In this document: positions 1-7,898 of the stretch, one piece after another
How positions within the stretch are numbered: the stretch's first letter is position 1
Layout of the letters: the number at the start of each line of letters is the position of its first letter
From: Chloroflexota bacterium
GTDB taxonomy: Bacteria; Chloroflexota; Limnocylindria; Limnocylindrales; CSP1-4
NCBI GenBank assembly: GCA_021777365.1
Contig: JAJYDP010000046.1
Span: 1 to 14,222, forward strand
Length of the DNA stretch: 14,222 bases
Direction: 5' to 3'
The notes under the pieces: model-generated
Told to the model about the DNA's origin: nothing
What the model saw: only the letters and a program-made list of their open reading frames with translations
Databases searched by the model: none
Translations under genes and position numbers: made by a program

Positions 1-1201
1 CACCAGGCGCTCCCGGGTCGGGTGGCGGGATGGTGAAGGAGCCGATCGTCGGGGGCGCCCCCGACAGCACGGAGCCGGTCGCATATGGGTGCGTTGCCGA
101 CGGCGAGAGGCATGCCCACGGCTGGCGGTCGGGCGCCACGCCCGTCCAGGCCTCCACGCGCAGGTCGCGCCAGCCTGCGAGGACGGCCGGGTCGCGGACG
201 ATGAGCGCCGCCCATGTCGTCCCGGCCGGCGCGTTCGCGCTCGCCCCGCCGGTGCCCGACGCCGCCTCGGACGTCGCGATCGACTCGGGCGTTGGCGCGC
301 CGATCCGATCGTTCCGGTGCGGGTCCGGGCTGGGGACGGGCACGCCCACCGCAGACAGCCGGGTCTGCACGGGAGCCGACACCGCCAGGAACGCCGCGGG
401 GATCGTCACGGCCACCAGCACGAGGAGGCCCGCGGCAGCGAAGACGCGCGGCCTCGAGCCCAGCTTGATCCCGCTCGTCCGCCACGCGCCGGCGGCCCAC
501 CAGAAGGGGAGCGAGAGGAGCACCATCACGGCCGCCCAGTTGAGTTGCCCCGACCAGCCCAGCAGCGCGTAGACCCCGAGCAGGGCGACGCCGAGCGCGA
601 CGAGCAGCCGGCGGACGGTGCGGGCACGGTATCCGGCCCGCGCCGCCACGACCGGGGTCACCCGCATGCCAGCCACGAGCGCCGCGATCCCGAGCGGCAG
701 CAGCGAGATCGCCGAGTTCCACCCGGCATCGAATGAGACGGACCAACTGATCGCGAACACGTGGTCGATCGTCGCCATGAGCAACTGGAGCGCCACCGCG
801 CCGAGGAGGGTCGCGGCGAGCCCGACAAGGCCGCCCCAGAGGCCGCCCGTGACGACGGCCCAGCCACCGGCGCCCGCGGCCACCAGCAGGCGGCGGGGCG
901 AGCGCCGCGCCCGGGTCAGCTCGCCGGCCAGGCGATGCGGGTCGCCGAGCCCCTCGATCGCGGCCCGTTCTGCGGCGTCGCGGTCGGTCGCCGTCGCCTC
1001 GAGCGCCGTGCTCGCGTCGGCCGGGTGATCGGCCAGTTCATCGAGGACCTCGCGACGCTCGGAGGCGACGAACGGCAGGCCAGATTCGACATCCGCGAGG
1101 AAGACGGTCAGCGCGGACGGGGGCCGGCCCCACCGTTCAGGATCGGCGTCGGCGCCACCCGGACCGCGATCTCGGGACTCGTCAGTCCCTCGCTCAGGCA
1201 T
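1..1201 (-). CDS. HAAS-domain multi-pass membrane protein (3' end outside window)
   Basis: No function beyond a membrane role can be assigned. The leftward frame is open from ATG at 1201 to the window edge (400 codons). Residues about 29-100 form a soluble helical domain ending in a pattern like GLGDPHRLAGEL, which matches the HAAS/DUF1700-type domain that family knowledge links to PadR regulators. About five or six hydrophobic segments follow (roughly 105-145, 163-180, 199-216, 222-240, 253-274). After them comes a Pro/Ser/Ala/Thr-rich stretch and a probably extracytoplasmic tail. The ATG overlaps the last 8 bases of the PadR gene, so the two are almost surely translationally coupled and controlled by that regulator. 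The HAAS domain is generally thought to act with the PadR partner, for example in sensing or regulated membrane functions; that is inference here. Coding sense is supported by consistent G/C-ending codons and by the membrane-segment pattern. Confidence 0.8.
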   Translation of the reverse strand, partial: MPERGTDESRDRGPGGADADPERWGRPPSALTVFLADVESGLPFVASERREVLDELADHPADASTALEATATDRDAAERAAIEGLGDPHRLAGELTRARRSPRRLLVAAGAGGWAVVTGGLWGGLVGLAATLLGAVALQLLMATIDHVFAISWSVSFDAGWNSAISLLPLGIAALVAGMRVTPVVAARAGYRARTVRRLLVALGVALLGVYALLGWSGQLNWAAVMVLLSLPFWWAAGAWRTSGIKLGSRPRVFAAAGLLVLVAVTIPAAFLAVSAPVQTRLSAVGVPVPSPDPHRNDRIGAPTPESIATSEAASGTGGASANAPAGTTWAALIVRDPAVLAGWRDLRVEAWTGVAPDRQPWACLSPSATHPYATGSVLSGAPPTIGSFTIPPPDPGAPG

Positions 1202-1601
1202 CGGCCGGGCTCCCCCGCGTGATCTGCTGCACGCTCCGGGTGAACGTCTCCCACTCGCGCTCCTGCTCCGACAGCAGGCGCAGGCCCTTGGCCGTGATGC
1301 GGTAGTAGCGCCGGCGCGGTCCGAGGTCGCTGTCGCGCCAGCTCGCCTGCAGCGCGCCATCGGTCTCGAGGCGGTGCAGTGTCGGGTAGAGCCAGCCCTC
1401 GCCCGGCGCGATCGCCGAGCCGCTGCGCTCGCGGATCCGCGCCGCGATCTCGTAGCCATACAGCTCGGTGTCCCGCAGGACCGCGAGGACCAGGAGCGCG
1501 GTCGTCCCCTTCAGGAGCTGTGAGCGGACCGTGATGACTACCTCACGTTCTGATGTAGCGCCATGCTGGTCGCCGCGAGTGGCTCTGTCAAGTGCCGTCA
1601 T
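1194..1601 (-). CDS. PadR-family transcriptional regulator
   Basis: This is a DNA-binding repressor-type protein of the PadR family. The core reads SQLLKGTTALLVLAVL, then LYGYEIAARI, GEGWLYPTLHRLE, and RRRYYRITAKG, which are the winged-helix landmarks of PadR in the usual order and spacing. A short C-terminal helix follows. It precedes and overlaps (8 bases) the HAAS membrane protein gene, the classic PadR arrangement. The start is uncertain. ATG at 1601 gives 135 residues, but family members usually begin only a few residues before the SQLLKG motif. A GAGGT ribosome-binding-like sequence (1546-1540 region) sits just before that motif, followed only by ATC (1535) and ACG (1532), not by ATG, GTG or TTG. 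Either the longer form is used or initiation is at a near-cognate codon. Family identity is secure; the ligand is unknown. Confidence 0.88.
   Translation of the reverse strand: MTALDRATRGDQHGATSEREVVITVRSQLLKGTTALLVLAVLRDTELYGYEIAARIRERSGSAIAPGEGWLYPTLHRLETDGALQASWRDSDLGPRRRYYRITAKGLRLLSEQEREWETFTRSVQQITRGSPADA
1538..1558. promoter_or_regulatory. Palindromic operator candidate for the PadR regulator
   Basis: A 21-bp inverted repeat has arms CTACcTCA and TGAtGTAG separated by CGTTC; seven of eight arm positions pair. It lies immediately before the PadR winged-helix coding sequence and just downstream of a perfect TTGACA hexamer on the same strand. PadR proteins commonly autoregulate through dyad sites containing ATGT/ACAT half-sites; the TGATGTAG arm contains ATGT. 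Binding is inferred, not shown. Confidence 0.45.
1563..1591 (-). promoter_or_regulatory. Possible promoter for padR-HAAS operon
   Basis: TTGACA (1591-1586, leftward) matches the -35 consensus exactly. At 17-bp spacing the -10 position is CAGCAT (1568-1563), only a three-of-six match. If used, transcription would begin around 1556, inside the operator palindrome and downstream of the ATG at 1601. That would favour a shorter PadR protein starting near 1535. The weak -10 keeps confidence low. Confidence 0.3.
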
Positions 1602-1639
1602 GCGGTGTCGCTCTCGTTCGGCGTGTCCGGCTGCCGAGA

Positions 1640-2494
1640 TCAGCGGTACATCCACGTCCAGGCCGGAGCCTGGGCCCGCTCGCCCTGACGGAGCCCGTGC
1701 CAGGAGAGGCGGGAGCGCTCGAAGCCACGCCGCAGGAGCATGGCCTCCGACAGGCTGTCGCGCCCGACGCCGAAGACGCGGATCCGGCGATCCCTCGGCA
1801 GGCTGTCGAGGAAGCGGCCTCCCGCTCCCCGCAGGGGACGATCGGCCACGAGGGTCCAGATGTGGATGGCGCCCGTGCGGTTGGTCTCCACCAGGCCGCG
1901 GAGCCCGGGCGCCACGCGCTGGTCGTGCGGCCAGCCCCAGCGGGGAACGACGTCCCGGATGATGCGCCGTTGCTCCTCCGCCATGTCGAACGCCGCGGCC
2001 TTCGCCTGGGCGCGCTGACGGTGCCGTGTCTCGGCGGCCTTGATAGTGCCGGTGAGCATGCCCCGGCGGCGCAGATCACTCAGGGCAGAGCGCCGGGCCT
2101 GTCCGGCGCCCCGCAGATCCGCGCGCACGCGAGCGAGCTCCCGACGAGCGATCTGCTCGACGATCGCCGGATCCGCAGCCGCGAAGCGCTCGAGGGGAGG
2201 CACCTCGACCGACACAAGGCGCCTTGCCTCCCTGTCGGCGGACGAGAAGGCGCGAGCTGAGTCCGTGCCGGCCGCGATCATCTCGTGGGCGAGCGGATGG
2301 TGGTGCTGGCTCCGGTAGCACTCCAGCTCCCAGGATCGGTACCGCTCCGGATGCGCCTGCAGGGAGGCGCGCGCCTCCTCGACGAGTCGCGCCGGAAGCC
2401 GGCGGTCGATTGCAGCGTCAGTGGCCACCACGGGACGGTTCTCCAGCCCATACGGCCGGGCCCTGGCCGACAGCCGAGGTTGCTGACCCGACAT
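1640..2494 (-). CDS. Hypothetical protein, unrecognised
   Basis: I do not recognise this gene. The leftward frame from ATG 2494 gives 284 residues. A GTG at 2431, preceded by GGAG at 9-base spacing, would give 263 residues and is a serious alternative, because a weak promoter-like pair (TTGACG at 2521-2516) would place the transcript start after 2494. The frame is open further upstream to 2626 but that extension is low-complexity. The protein is basic and soluble with no membrane segment. Residues about 110-200 are helix-rich and charged. The C-terminal part contains IHIWTLVADRPL, then RVFGVGRDSLSEAMLLRRGFE. That order vaguely recalls the end of an acetyltransferase (GNAT) fold but lacks a clear acetyl-CoA loop. 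The gene lies 38 bases upstream of the PadR ATG, same strand, and may be unrelated to it. Coding sense is supported by codon bias and its length. Confidence 0.65.
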   Translation of the reverse strand: MSGQQPRLSARARPYGLENRPVVATDAAIDRRLPARLVEEARASLQAHPERYRSWELECYRSQHHHPLAHEMIAAGTDSARAFSSADREARRLVSVEVPPLERFAAADPAIVEQIARRELARVRADLRGAGQARRSALSDLRRRGMLTGTIKAAETRHRQRAQAKAAAFDMAEEQRRIIRDVVPRWGWPHDQRVAPGLRGLVETNRTGAIHIWTLVADRPLRGAGGRFLDSLPRDRRIRVFGVGRDSLSEAMLLRRGFERSRLSWHGLRQGERAQAPAWTWMYR

Positions 2495-2735
2495 GTATGG
2501 GCACGACCCCGCTGGCGTCAAGGGCGAGCAGGGCGGAACCAGCCGAGACGGGAGGTGCCTATCGAGCGCACGCCGATCGCGTATCTGCCGATCCTCAGCG
2601 TCCTCGCGATCGCTGCCGCCCACCACATTGGGTACCGGACGTCGTACTTGTTCACTATCGGGAGGTCACTCGCGTGTGGCATGGGGCCCGCGCCTCCGCC
2701 GACGATCATGAATCGCGGGTGGTCGCGACCCGCCC

Positions 2736-2764
2736 GCTGTCCCCGCACACGCGGGGGTGGTCTG
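2736..2764. other. Solitary hairpin resembling a type I-E CRISPR repeat
   Basis: The core CCCCGCACACGCGGGG is a perfect 6-bp stem with a 4-base loop, followed by GTGGTC. Length (29 nt), stem and the trailing GGGTGGTC resemble type I-E repeats of high-G+C bacteria as I remember them. I checked 61-bp offsets on both sides and found no second copy, and no cas gene is in the window, so this is not an array. A chance hairpin is quite possible. Confidence 0.25.
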
Positions 2765-2841
2765 AGAGCCGGCGCTGACGCAAAGAGCGGCCCGCAAGTG
2801 TCGTTCCAGTGCTGTCCGCCGGATGCGGCCACCTCGCAACC

Positions 2842-2871
2842 GAGCCCCCTCACCTGCAGGTGAGGCGGCTC
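2842..2871. repeat. 30-bp near-perfect palindrome
   Basis: The arms are GAGCC-c-CCTCACCTG and CAGGTGAGG-c-GGCTC; 14 of 15 positions pair and there is no spacer. The inner 18 bp are a perfect palindrome. It lies 232 bp before the TTG start of the restriction-modification gene. No T-tract follows, so a terminator is unlikely. A dimeric regulator site or cruciform is more plausible. Confidence 0.7.
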
Positions 2872-2902
2872 TTGCATCTCTCCTTCGGCCCGGTCGCGAC
2901 CT

Positions 2903-2922
2903 GGCCCGGCGCGCACCGGGCC
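2903..2922. repeat. Inverted repeat, 7-bp stem
   Basis: GGCCCGG and CCGGGCC pair perfectly around a six-base CGCGCA loop. There is no following T-run on either strand. Its role is unknown; it could be transcript structure or chance in G+C-rich DNA. Confidence 0.4.
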
Positions 2923-3030
2923 CTTCGCCGCCAGGACCGGCGCACCAGTCCACCAGACCGTCGGCGGCGAGGGCCACGGCCGCCTTGCGCCCGGCCGGGG
3001 CGGCGCGCCTTCGCGGCCTCGCCAGGCCCA

Positions 3031-3036
3031 TACAAT
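3031..3036 (+). promoter_or_regulatory. -10 element for the restriction-modification gene
   Basis: TACAAT matches the -10 consensus at five of six positions and stands out in G+C-rich surroundings. No good -35 hexamer is seen 15-18 bp upstream. Transcription would start near 3043, giving a leader of about 60 bases to the TTG start. It covers the first upstream in-frame ATG (3035), which therefore is unlikely to be the start. Confidence 0.45.
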
Positions 3037-3091
3037 GCGCTGCAGAAGACGTTGCGGCGGCGAGCTAGCGAGCGGCGGGAGTGGGCTGCAG

Positions 3092-3097
3092 AGGAGG
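3092..3097 (+). promoter_or_regulatory. Ribosome binding site selecting a TTG start
   Basis: AGGAGG sits six bases before TTG at 3104, within the longer purine run GAGGAGGGAG. The upstream in-frame ATG at 3035 has no such site and lies inside the -10 element, so the TTG is preferred. Confidence 0.75.
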
Positions 3098-3103
3098 GAG
3101 CGG

Positions 3104-6100
3104 TTGACGCTCGACCGAGAGCGACTCCACGACATCCTGGCCGAGCTGGCGACTCGACCAGGGCACGAGAAGGTCCGCGCGCTAACCCTCGAGATGCTCG
3201 TCAACGGCCTCGGCGTCCCCAGCCGCGATGTCGACTTCGAGCGGCCGTTGCCGGAGGTGCGCGGGCGCGCCGATGCGCTGCTCGGCCAGACCGTGTTCGA
3301 GTTCAAGCGCGACCTGCGCAGGGAGCGCGGCGATGCGGAGGAGGAGCTCTCCCGCTACCTCGCCGATCGCGAACGCCAGACGAGTCTGCGGTTCATCGGC
3401 ATCGCCACGGACGGTGCCGAGTTCGCGCCGTACGAACTTCGCCGCGGCCGGCTGGTTCGGCTTCCCGGGCTCTCGCTCACGAAGGAGCGACGCTCGGAGC
3501 TGCTCGCCTGGCTCGACACCGCGGTCTCGATCCGGGCCGACCTTGATCCCACGCCGGAGGCGATCCGCCGCGAGCTCGGCCGCGACAGCCTGGCTTACGA
3601 GCGCGCGCGTGCAGCGATGGACGGACTCTGGACGGAGCTCAGCGAGCAGGCGGACGTCCGGCTCCGCCGCCAGCTCTGGTCCGAGCTGCTCGCCCGGGTC
3701 TACGGCACGAGCGTCGACCAGGACGACCTCTTCTTCCAGCACACGTTCCTCACGATTGTCGCCAAGACGATGGCGGCCCGCGTCCTCGGCGTCGTACCCG
3801 GGCAGGCGGCGGATCTGCTCGCCGGGAGCGCGTTCAGCGCGGCGGGCATCCACGGGGCGGTCGAGAGCGACTTCTTCAACTGGGTGCTCGACGCGCCGGG
3901 CGGATCCGAGCTCGTCGAGCGGATCGCTCAGCAGGCCTCGCGGTTCCGCCTCGCCGACGTGGAGACCGACGTCCTTCGTGGGCTGTACGAGTCGCTGGTC
4001 GACCCCACCCAGCGGCACGATCTCGGCGAGTACTACACGCCCGACTGGCTGGCTGAACGCGTCTGCGCGAGAGCCGTCACCGATCCGCTCGAGCAGCGCG
4101 TGCTCGATCCGGCATGCGGCTCGGGCACGTTCCTCTTCCACGCCGTACGCCGCTTCCTGGCGGCCTCCCGAGACGCTGGCCTGTCTGACCGCGACGCTGT
4201 CGCCCGGTGCTCAACGATGGTGCTGGGGATCGACGTCCACCCCGTCGCCGTCATCATCGCCCGCGTCACGTACCTGCTGGCGCTCGGCGAGGAGCGGCTG
4301 CGCGAGCACGACCAGCTCTCGATCCCGGTCTACCTCGGCGACTCGCTGCAGTGGAACACGCATGCGTTCCTCGCCGAGCGGGAGGTCCTGATCGACGTGC
4401 CCGACTCGCCGACTGCGCTGTTCTTCCCGTTCGCGGTCACCCGGGACCCGGCGCTGTTCGACGAGGTCGTGGACACCATGCTGCGCCTCAGCGCGGAGGA
4501 TGCCGGGCGGAGCGCGTTCGCGGCATGGCTGTCTCGCCGCGGGATTGGGGGTGAAGCCGAGCGCGAGGTGCTCGGCCAAACGTACGCCACCCTGCACGAG
4601 CTGCGCACGGCCGGGAGAGACCACATCTGGGGCTACGTCGCGCGCAACCAGGGGCGACCGATCTGGTTGTCGAGCGACGAACAGCGTGCCGACGTCCTGA
4701 TCGGCAACCCGCCCTGGCTCTCGTATCGGTACATGGCGCCGCCGATGCAGGATACGTTCCGTGCCGAGTCCCAGCGGCTCGGCGTCTGGGTCGGCGGCGC
4801 GGGTCGGGTATCGCATCAGGACCTCTCGGGCTACTTCTTCGCGCGGTGCGTCGAGCTCTACCTGCGCCAGGGCGGGACGATCGCCTTCGTGATGCCGTTC
4901 GCGGCCCTCAGCCGGCACCATTTCGAGCGCTTCCGCTCCGGCCGGTTCGCGGCGCCGCGGACCCGTCGCGGGTTGGAGCACGTCGTGGCCTCGGTCCGCT
5001 TCGTCGAGGCGTGGGGGTTCGACGAGCGGGTCCAGCCGCTGTTCCCGGTTCCATCGTGCGTCCTGGTCGGGATTGCGGGGGAGATCGGCGCCGTGCCACC
5101 GCCCACGATGTTCGTCGGGGACCTGCCCCGGCGCGACGCCACGGCAGCGGAGGCAGCTGTCGCGCTGCGCCTTGACGCGGCCCCGGCGCCCGAGGAGGGA
5201 CCGGTCGGGAGCTCCCCCTACAAGCGGCGCTTCCGGGCGGGCGCGATCGTGTTTCCCCGCATGATGTTCGTTGTCGCGCGAGTCGCCGCCGGTCGACTCG
5301 GCGCCGATCCCTCGGCCCCTCTCGTCACGAGTCGCCGCAGCCGACTGGAGAAGCCGCCGTGGCGGGACCTGCCGTCGATCGAGGGCCGCGTTGAGGCCGA
5401 GTTCCTCCGGCCGCTCTACCTCGGCGAGTCGGTCGCGCCCTTCCGCGTGCTCGACGCGCCCACGGCGGTGATCTCGTGGGACGACGATGCCGGCGTCCTC
5501 CTCGATCGAAACGCTGCCCAGGCGAGGGGCAGCGTGTTCCTCGCGGCGTGGCTCCGGAAGGTCGAGGATCTCTGGGCTGAGCACGGCAAGCGCAAGGAGC
5601 AACTCGTCCCCAGGCTCGACTACTTCGGCCAACTCAGCGCACAGCTGCCGGGCGTTCCGATCCGGGTCGTCTACGGGGCGTCGGGCACCCTTCCGGCCGC
5701 GGCTGTGCTCCGCGATCCCCGCGCGATCGTGGAGCACAAGCTCTACTGGGCAGCGGCCGACGAGGATGAGGCGCGGTACCTCGAGGCGATCCTGAACAGC
5801 GAGACGGCCCGGGCGGCCGTCGCGCTCCGCCAGAGCCGCGGCCAGTGGGGCGCGCGTGACTTCGACAAGGTGATGCTCGACCTGCCGATCCCCACGTTCG
5901 ATCGTTCCGATCCACTGCACTGCGAGCTCGTGCAGCTCGCCGAGCGGGCCGAACGGATCGCGGCGGACACACCCATCCCCTCGGGGCTCGGCTTCGTGCG
6001 CGTGCGCGCGCTCGTCCGCGAGGCGATTGCCCGGGACGGCCTGTTCGCACTGGTCGACGCGGCCGTCGCCGCCCTGCTGCTCACCGTCGCACAGAGCGAG

Positions 6101-6163
6101 CCGGCGCTCCGGGCCGCCGAGCTCGCCCCGGCCTACGGGCCGTCACCCGATGATTCAGCCTGA
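3104..6163 (+). CDS. Type IIG-like restriction-modification enzyme (nuclease + N6-adenine methyltransferase)
   Basis: This is a single-chain enzyme expected to methylate adenine at its recognition site and cut unmodified DNA. From the TTG start it has 1019 residues, usual for type IIG/Eco57I-like proteins. The N-terminus has a PD-(D/E)xK nuclease signature: Asp57 in GRADALL, then FEFK with Glu66 and Lys68. A helical connector follows. Methyltransferase motifs are LGEYYTP (YYTP at 310-313), motif I DPACGSGTF (335-343) and motif IV NPPW (535-538), typical of gamma-class N6-adenine methylases. The C-terminal third, with no recognised motif, should hold the target-recognition domain. All key residues are present, so it looks functional. 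The DUF5677-like gene begins 74 bases downstream on the same strand, suggesting one operon. A 30-bp palindrome and a -10 element lie upstream. Alternative roles such as a BREX PglX-like methylase are less likely because of the intact nuclease motif and lack of BREX partners. Recognition sequence is unknown. Confidence 0.88.
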   Translation: MTLDRERLHDILAELATRPGHEKVRALTLEMLVNGLGVPSRDVDFERPLPEVRGRADALLGQTVFEFKRDLRRERGDAEEELSRYLADRERQTSLRFIGIATDGAEFAPYELRRGRLVRLPGLSLTKERRSELLAWLDTAVSIRADLDPTPEAIRRELGRDSLAYERARAAMDGLWTELSEQADVRLRRQLWSELLARVYGTSVDQDDLFFQHTFLTIVAKTMAARVLGVVPGQAADLLAGSAFSAAGIHGAVESDFFNWVLDAPGGSELVERIAQQASRFRLADVETDVLRGLYESLVDPTQRHDLGEYYTPDWLAERVCARAVTDPLEQRVLDPACGSGTFLFHAVRRFLAASRDAGLSDRDAVARCSTMVLGIDVHPVAVIIARVTYLLALGEERLREHDQLSIPVYLGDSLQWNTHAFLAEREVLIDVPDSPTALFFPFAVTRDPALFDEVVDTMLRLSAEDAGRSAFAAWLSRRGIGGEAEREVLGQTYATLHELRTAGRDHIWGYVARNQGRPIWLSSDEQRADVLIGNPPWLSYRYMAPPMQDTFRAESQRLGVWVGGAGRVSHQDLSGYFFARCVELYLRQGGTIAFVMPFAALSRHHFERFRSGRFAAPRTRRGLEHVVASVRFVEAWGFDERVQPLFPVPSCVLVGIAGEIGAVPPPTMFVGDLPRRDATAAEAAVALRLDAAPAPEEGPVGSSPYKRRFRAGAIVFPRMMFVVARVAAGRLGADPSAPLVTSRRSRLEKPPWRDLPSIEGRVEAEFLRPLYLGESVAPFRVLDAPTAVISWDDDAGVLLDRNAAQARGSVFLAAWLRKVEDLWAEHGKRKEQLVPRLDYFGQLSAQLPGVPIRVVYGASGTLPAAAVLRDPRAIVEHKLYWAAADEDEARYLEAILNSETARAAVALRQSRGQWGARDFDKVMLDLPIPTFDRSDPLHCELVQLAERAERIAADTPIPSGLGFVRVRALVREAIARDGLFALVDAAVAALLLTVAQSEPALRAAELAPAYGPSPDDSA

Positions 6164-6237
6164 ACGTCGAGGGCGGACTGAGCAGTCGCCGAGGTGCGTC
6201 CCACCACAGGCGGCACGAGGCATGACCGGGAAGAGGC

Positions 6238-7898
6238 ATGACTGGTAACCGGGACGGCGAGGCTCCCGGGCCACGCCAGACGCGCCGCGCATCGCCCTTC
6301 CCGGCCCATCGCAGATCGGGCAACAGGCATCTCCCGCCGATGCTCGACCTGCCCGTTGAACCTACGCTGCGTCCCTTCCGCAAGTTCGCATTCCCCGACT
6401 TCCTGTGGCTGCTGACGATGTTGCAGCAGCGGCCGCTGGCCAAGGGCGGCGGCGCGACGACGCAGGCGCTGGACGCCGGGCAGGCGGCCTTTCATCGAGC
6501 CTACGAGCGGGGAGCCTTGGGCGAGGCTCGCGAACCAGTCTTCCACGGGCTGCTGACGGATTGGGAGCGGGTGCCCGAGCAGGAGCGGGCCGAGCTGCTG
6601 GCTGAGTTCGAGCACTGCGGCATCTACGAAGCAGTCGCCCCAGCGTCGCTCGCGCATGTCCTCGCGATGTACGACGACGCTCCAGCACGGTGGCTCATCC
6701 AACCACGGCTCGACGCCGGCCTCGCGCCCGACCTCGCCAAGGCGGAAGAGCACTTGTGGGAGGCGATGCGCCTTGGCGGTGACTCGCACCAGGAGCTGGC
6801 CACGCATGCCATCTACCTTTGGCTCCGCGGCACGCTGGTGATGCGGCGCATCCGGTTCTCGCCGAACGATCCGGGGTTCAAGGCCCTGCGCAGCTACGAA
6901 CACGAGCCGAGCGAGGACGAGCGAAAGCTCGCCGAGACTACGCTCAGAGCGTCTTTCCTCGCGATTCAGGCTGCCGAGTCCGAGGCGGCAACGGCGAGTG
7001 ACCTCTGGTGCCAACGGTTCTGGCGCGCCAACAGCCGACTGTTCCGCTGCATGTGGAAGCCTCGGGAAGACCCGTCACCCACCGACCAGGATCACGTCGC
7101 GCAGGGATCGGCACGCATGTACGTGCTGCACTTCAGGTTCCTGCACGCCGCGGCCGAAATCCGACCCGACCTCTGGGACCACGACCGATACGACGTCCTG
7201 ACCGGCATCGTCTGGCGCATCTTGCGGATCGCGGCTCACCTGGTCGCCCACCCTGGCCTGTGGTCAGAGGAGCATGGCTACGCGTCGATCAGGATGCTCT
7301 TCGAGGCGTACGTCCAGCTCAAGTGGATGCTGTCGGTCGAGGCCTCCCGTTCGACGATCTGGCACGAGTTCAAGAATTACGGCCGTGGCCGGGCCAAGGC
7401 CCTGCTTCTGCATACCGAAGCAGCCGTCGGCCGAACCGAAGGCGAGCCCCGCGAAATCCTCGAGCGGCTGCTGCCGAAGCTGAGAAAACAGACGCCAATC
7501 GCGACGTCCCCGAGGACTTCCAGGACATCAGCACCGCAGGCACCTTCGCCGGCGACAGGAGCCTCCATGACATGGCCCGGGCGGTTGGTCTCGAGGACAT
7601 GTACCACGCAGTCATGATCCCGGCGAGCTCGGCGGTGCATGGCGACTGGGCGGCCCTGGACGATCTGGTGCTGGATCGCTGCGTCCACGCCCTGCACGAC
7701 CATCACGCCATCCCTCGCGCGGAGTACGCGGACGAAACGGCCGAGCAGTTCCCATTCCTCGCCGAGCACTACGCACGGTGGAGCTTCGATGAGTACTGTC
7801 GTGCCTTGGCGTATGAGCCGCTGTCCGACGAGCAGGCAGAGTCCGAGATGCTGCGAGCGGCCGGCGCGGGCGCGAGTGAGCCGCCCGAGGGGGGTTAG
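6238..7898 (+). pseudogene. DUF5677-like protein gene with one-base frameshift
   Basis: The frame from ATG 6238 runs to a stop at 7617, but after about residue 417 its sequence becomes low-complexity, while the family-like C-terminus continues in another frame to a TAG at 7896-7898. The switch is at the A-run 7485-7488; restoring one A would give about 553 residues. The central part (about residues 317-390, including SIRMLFEAYVQLKWML) and the later SSAVHGDW stretch resemble DUF5677, a helical family of unknown function. Both halves keep good codon bias, so the shift is recent, is a sequencing error, or (least likely) is programmed. ATG 6340 is an alternative start nearer the conserved part. 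The gene follows the restriction-modification gene by 74 bases and may be a defence accessory, which is inference. A near-duplicate AGGCATGACYGG precedes the start, creating an eight-codon ORF (6222-6248) overlapping it. The end overlaps the convergent small gene by four bases. Confidence 0.7.

Larger units (their letters stand above)
2495..3103. other. 609-bp region without a convincing gene; several inverted repeats
   Basis: This is the divergent spacer between the unrecognised leftward gene and the restriction-modification gene. Open frames exist on both strands but none has a good start together with protein-like sequence. It contains a CRISPR-repeat-like hairpin (2736-2764), a 10-bp perfect palindrome GGTCGCGACC (2721-2730), a 30-bp near-perfect palindrome (2842-2871), a 7-bp-stem hairpin (2903-2922) and a probable -10 element (3031-3036). 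The density of dyads suggests a regulatory or decayed region. Confidence 0.6.

Noticed and set aside
30..1222. Several rightward ORFs of 84-215 codons
   Set aside because: They are antisense to the HAAS membrane protein gene and have the Arg/Pro/Ala-rich composition typical of shadow frames.
2518..2709. Leftward 63-residue ORF (starts MIVGGGAG) just before the unrecognised gene
   Set aside because: It has no ribosome site, and the rightward frame opposite it shares third-codon positions and looks equally protein-like, so codon bias cannot tell which, if either, is real.
2674..2778. Rightward 34-residue ORF starting at GTG with GGAGGT seven bases upstream
   Set aside because: The ribosome site is good, but the peptide is short, has no recognisable feature and crosses the hairpin at 2736-2764; not enough to call a gene.
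2736..2830. A CRISPR array
   Set aside because: Only one repeat-like unit exists; the partial GCTGTCCGCC at 2811 is 75 bp away and does not keep the stem, and no cas genes are present.
4211..5920. 569-codon leftward ORF
   Set aside because: It is antisense to the restriction-modification gene, whose motifs are unmistakable; its sequence is a charged shadow frame.
6172..6190. Hairpin just after the restriction-modification stop codon as terminator
   Set aside because: The stem is imperfect with a two-base loop and has no T-tract; the next gene follows on the same strand.
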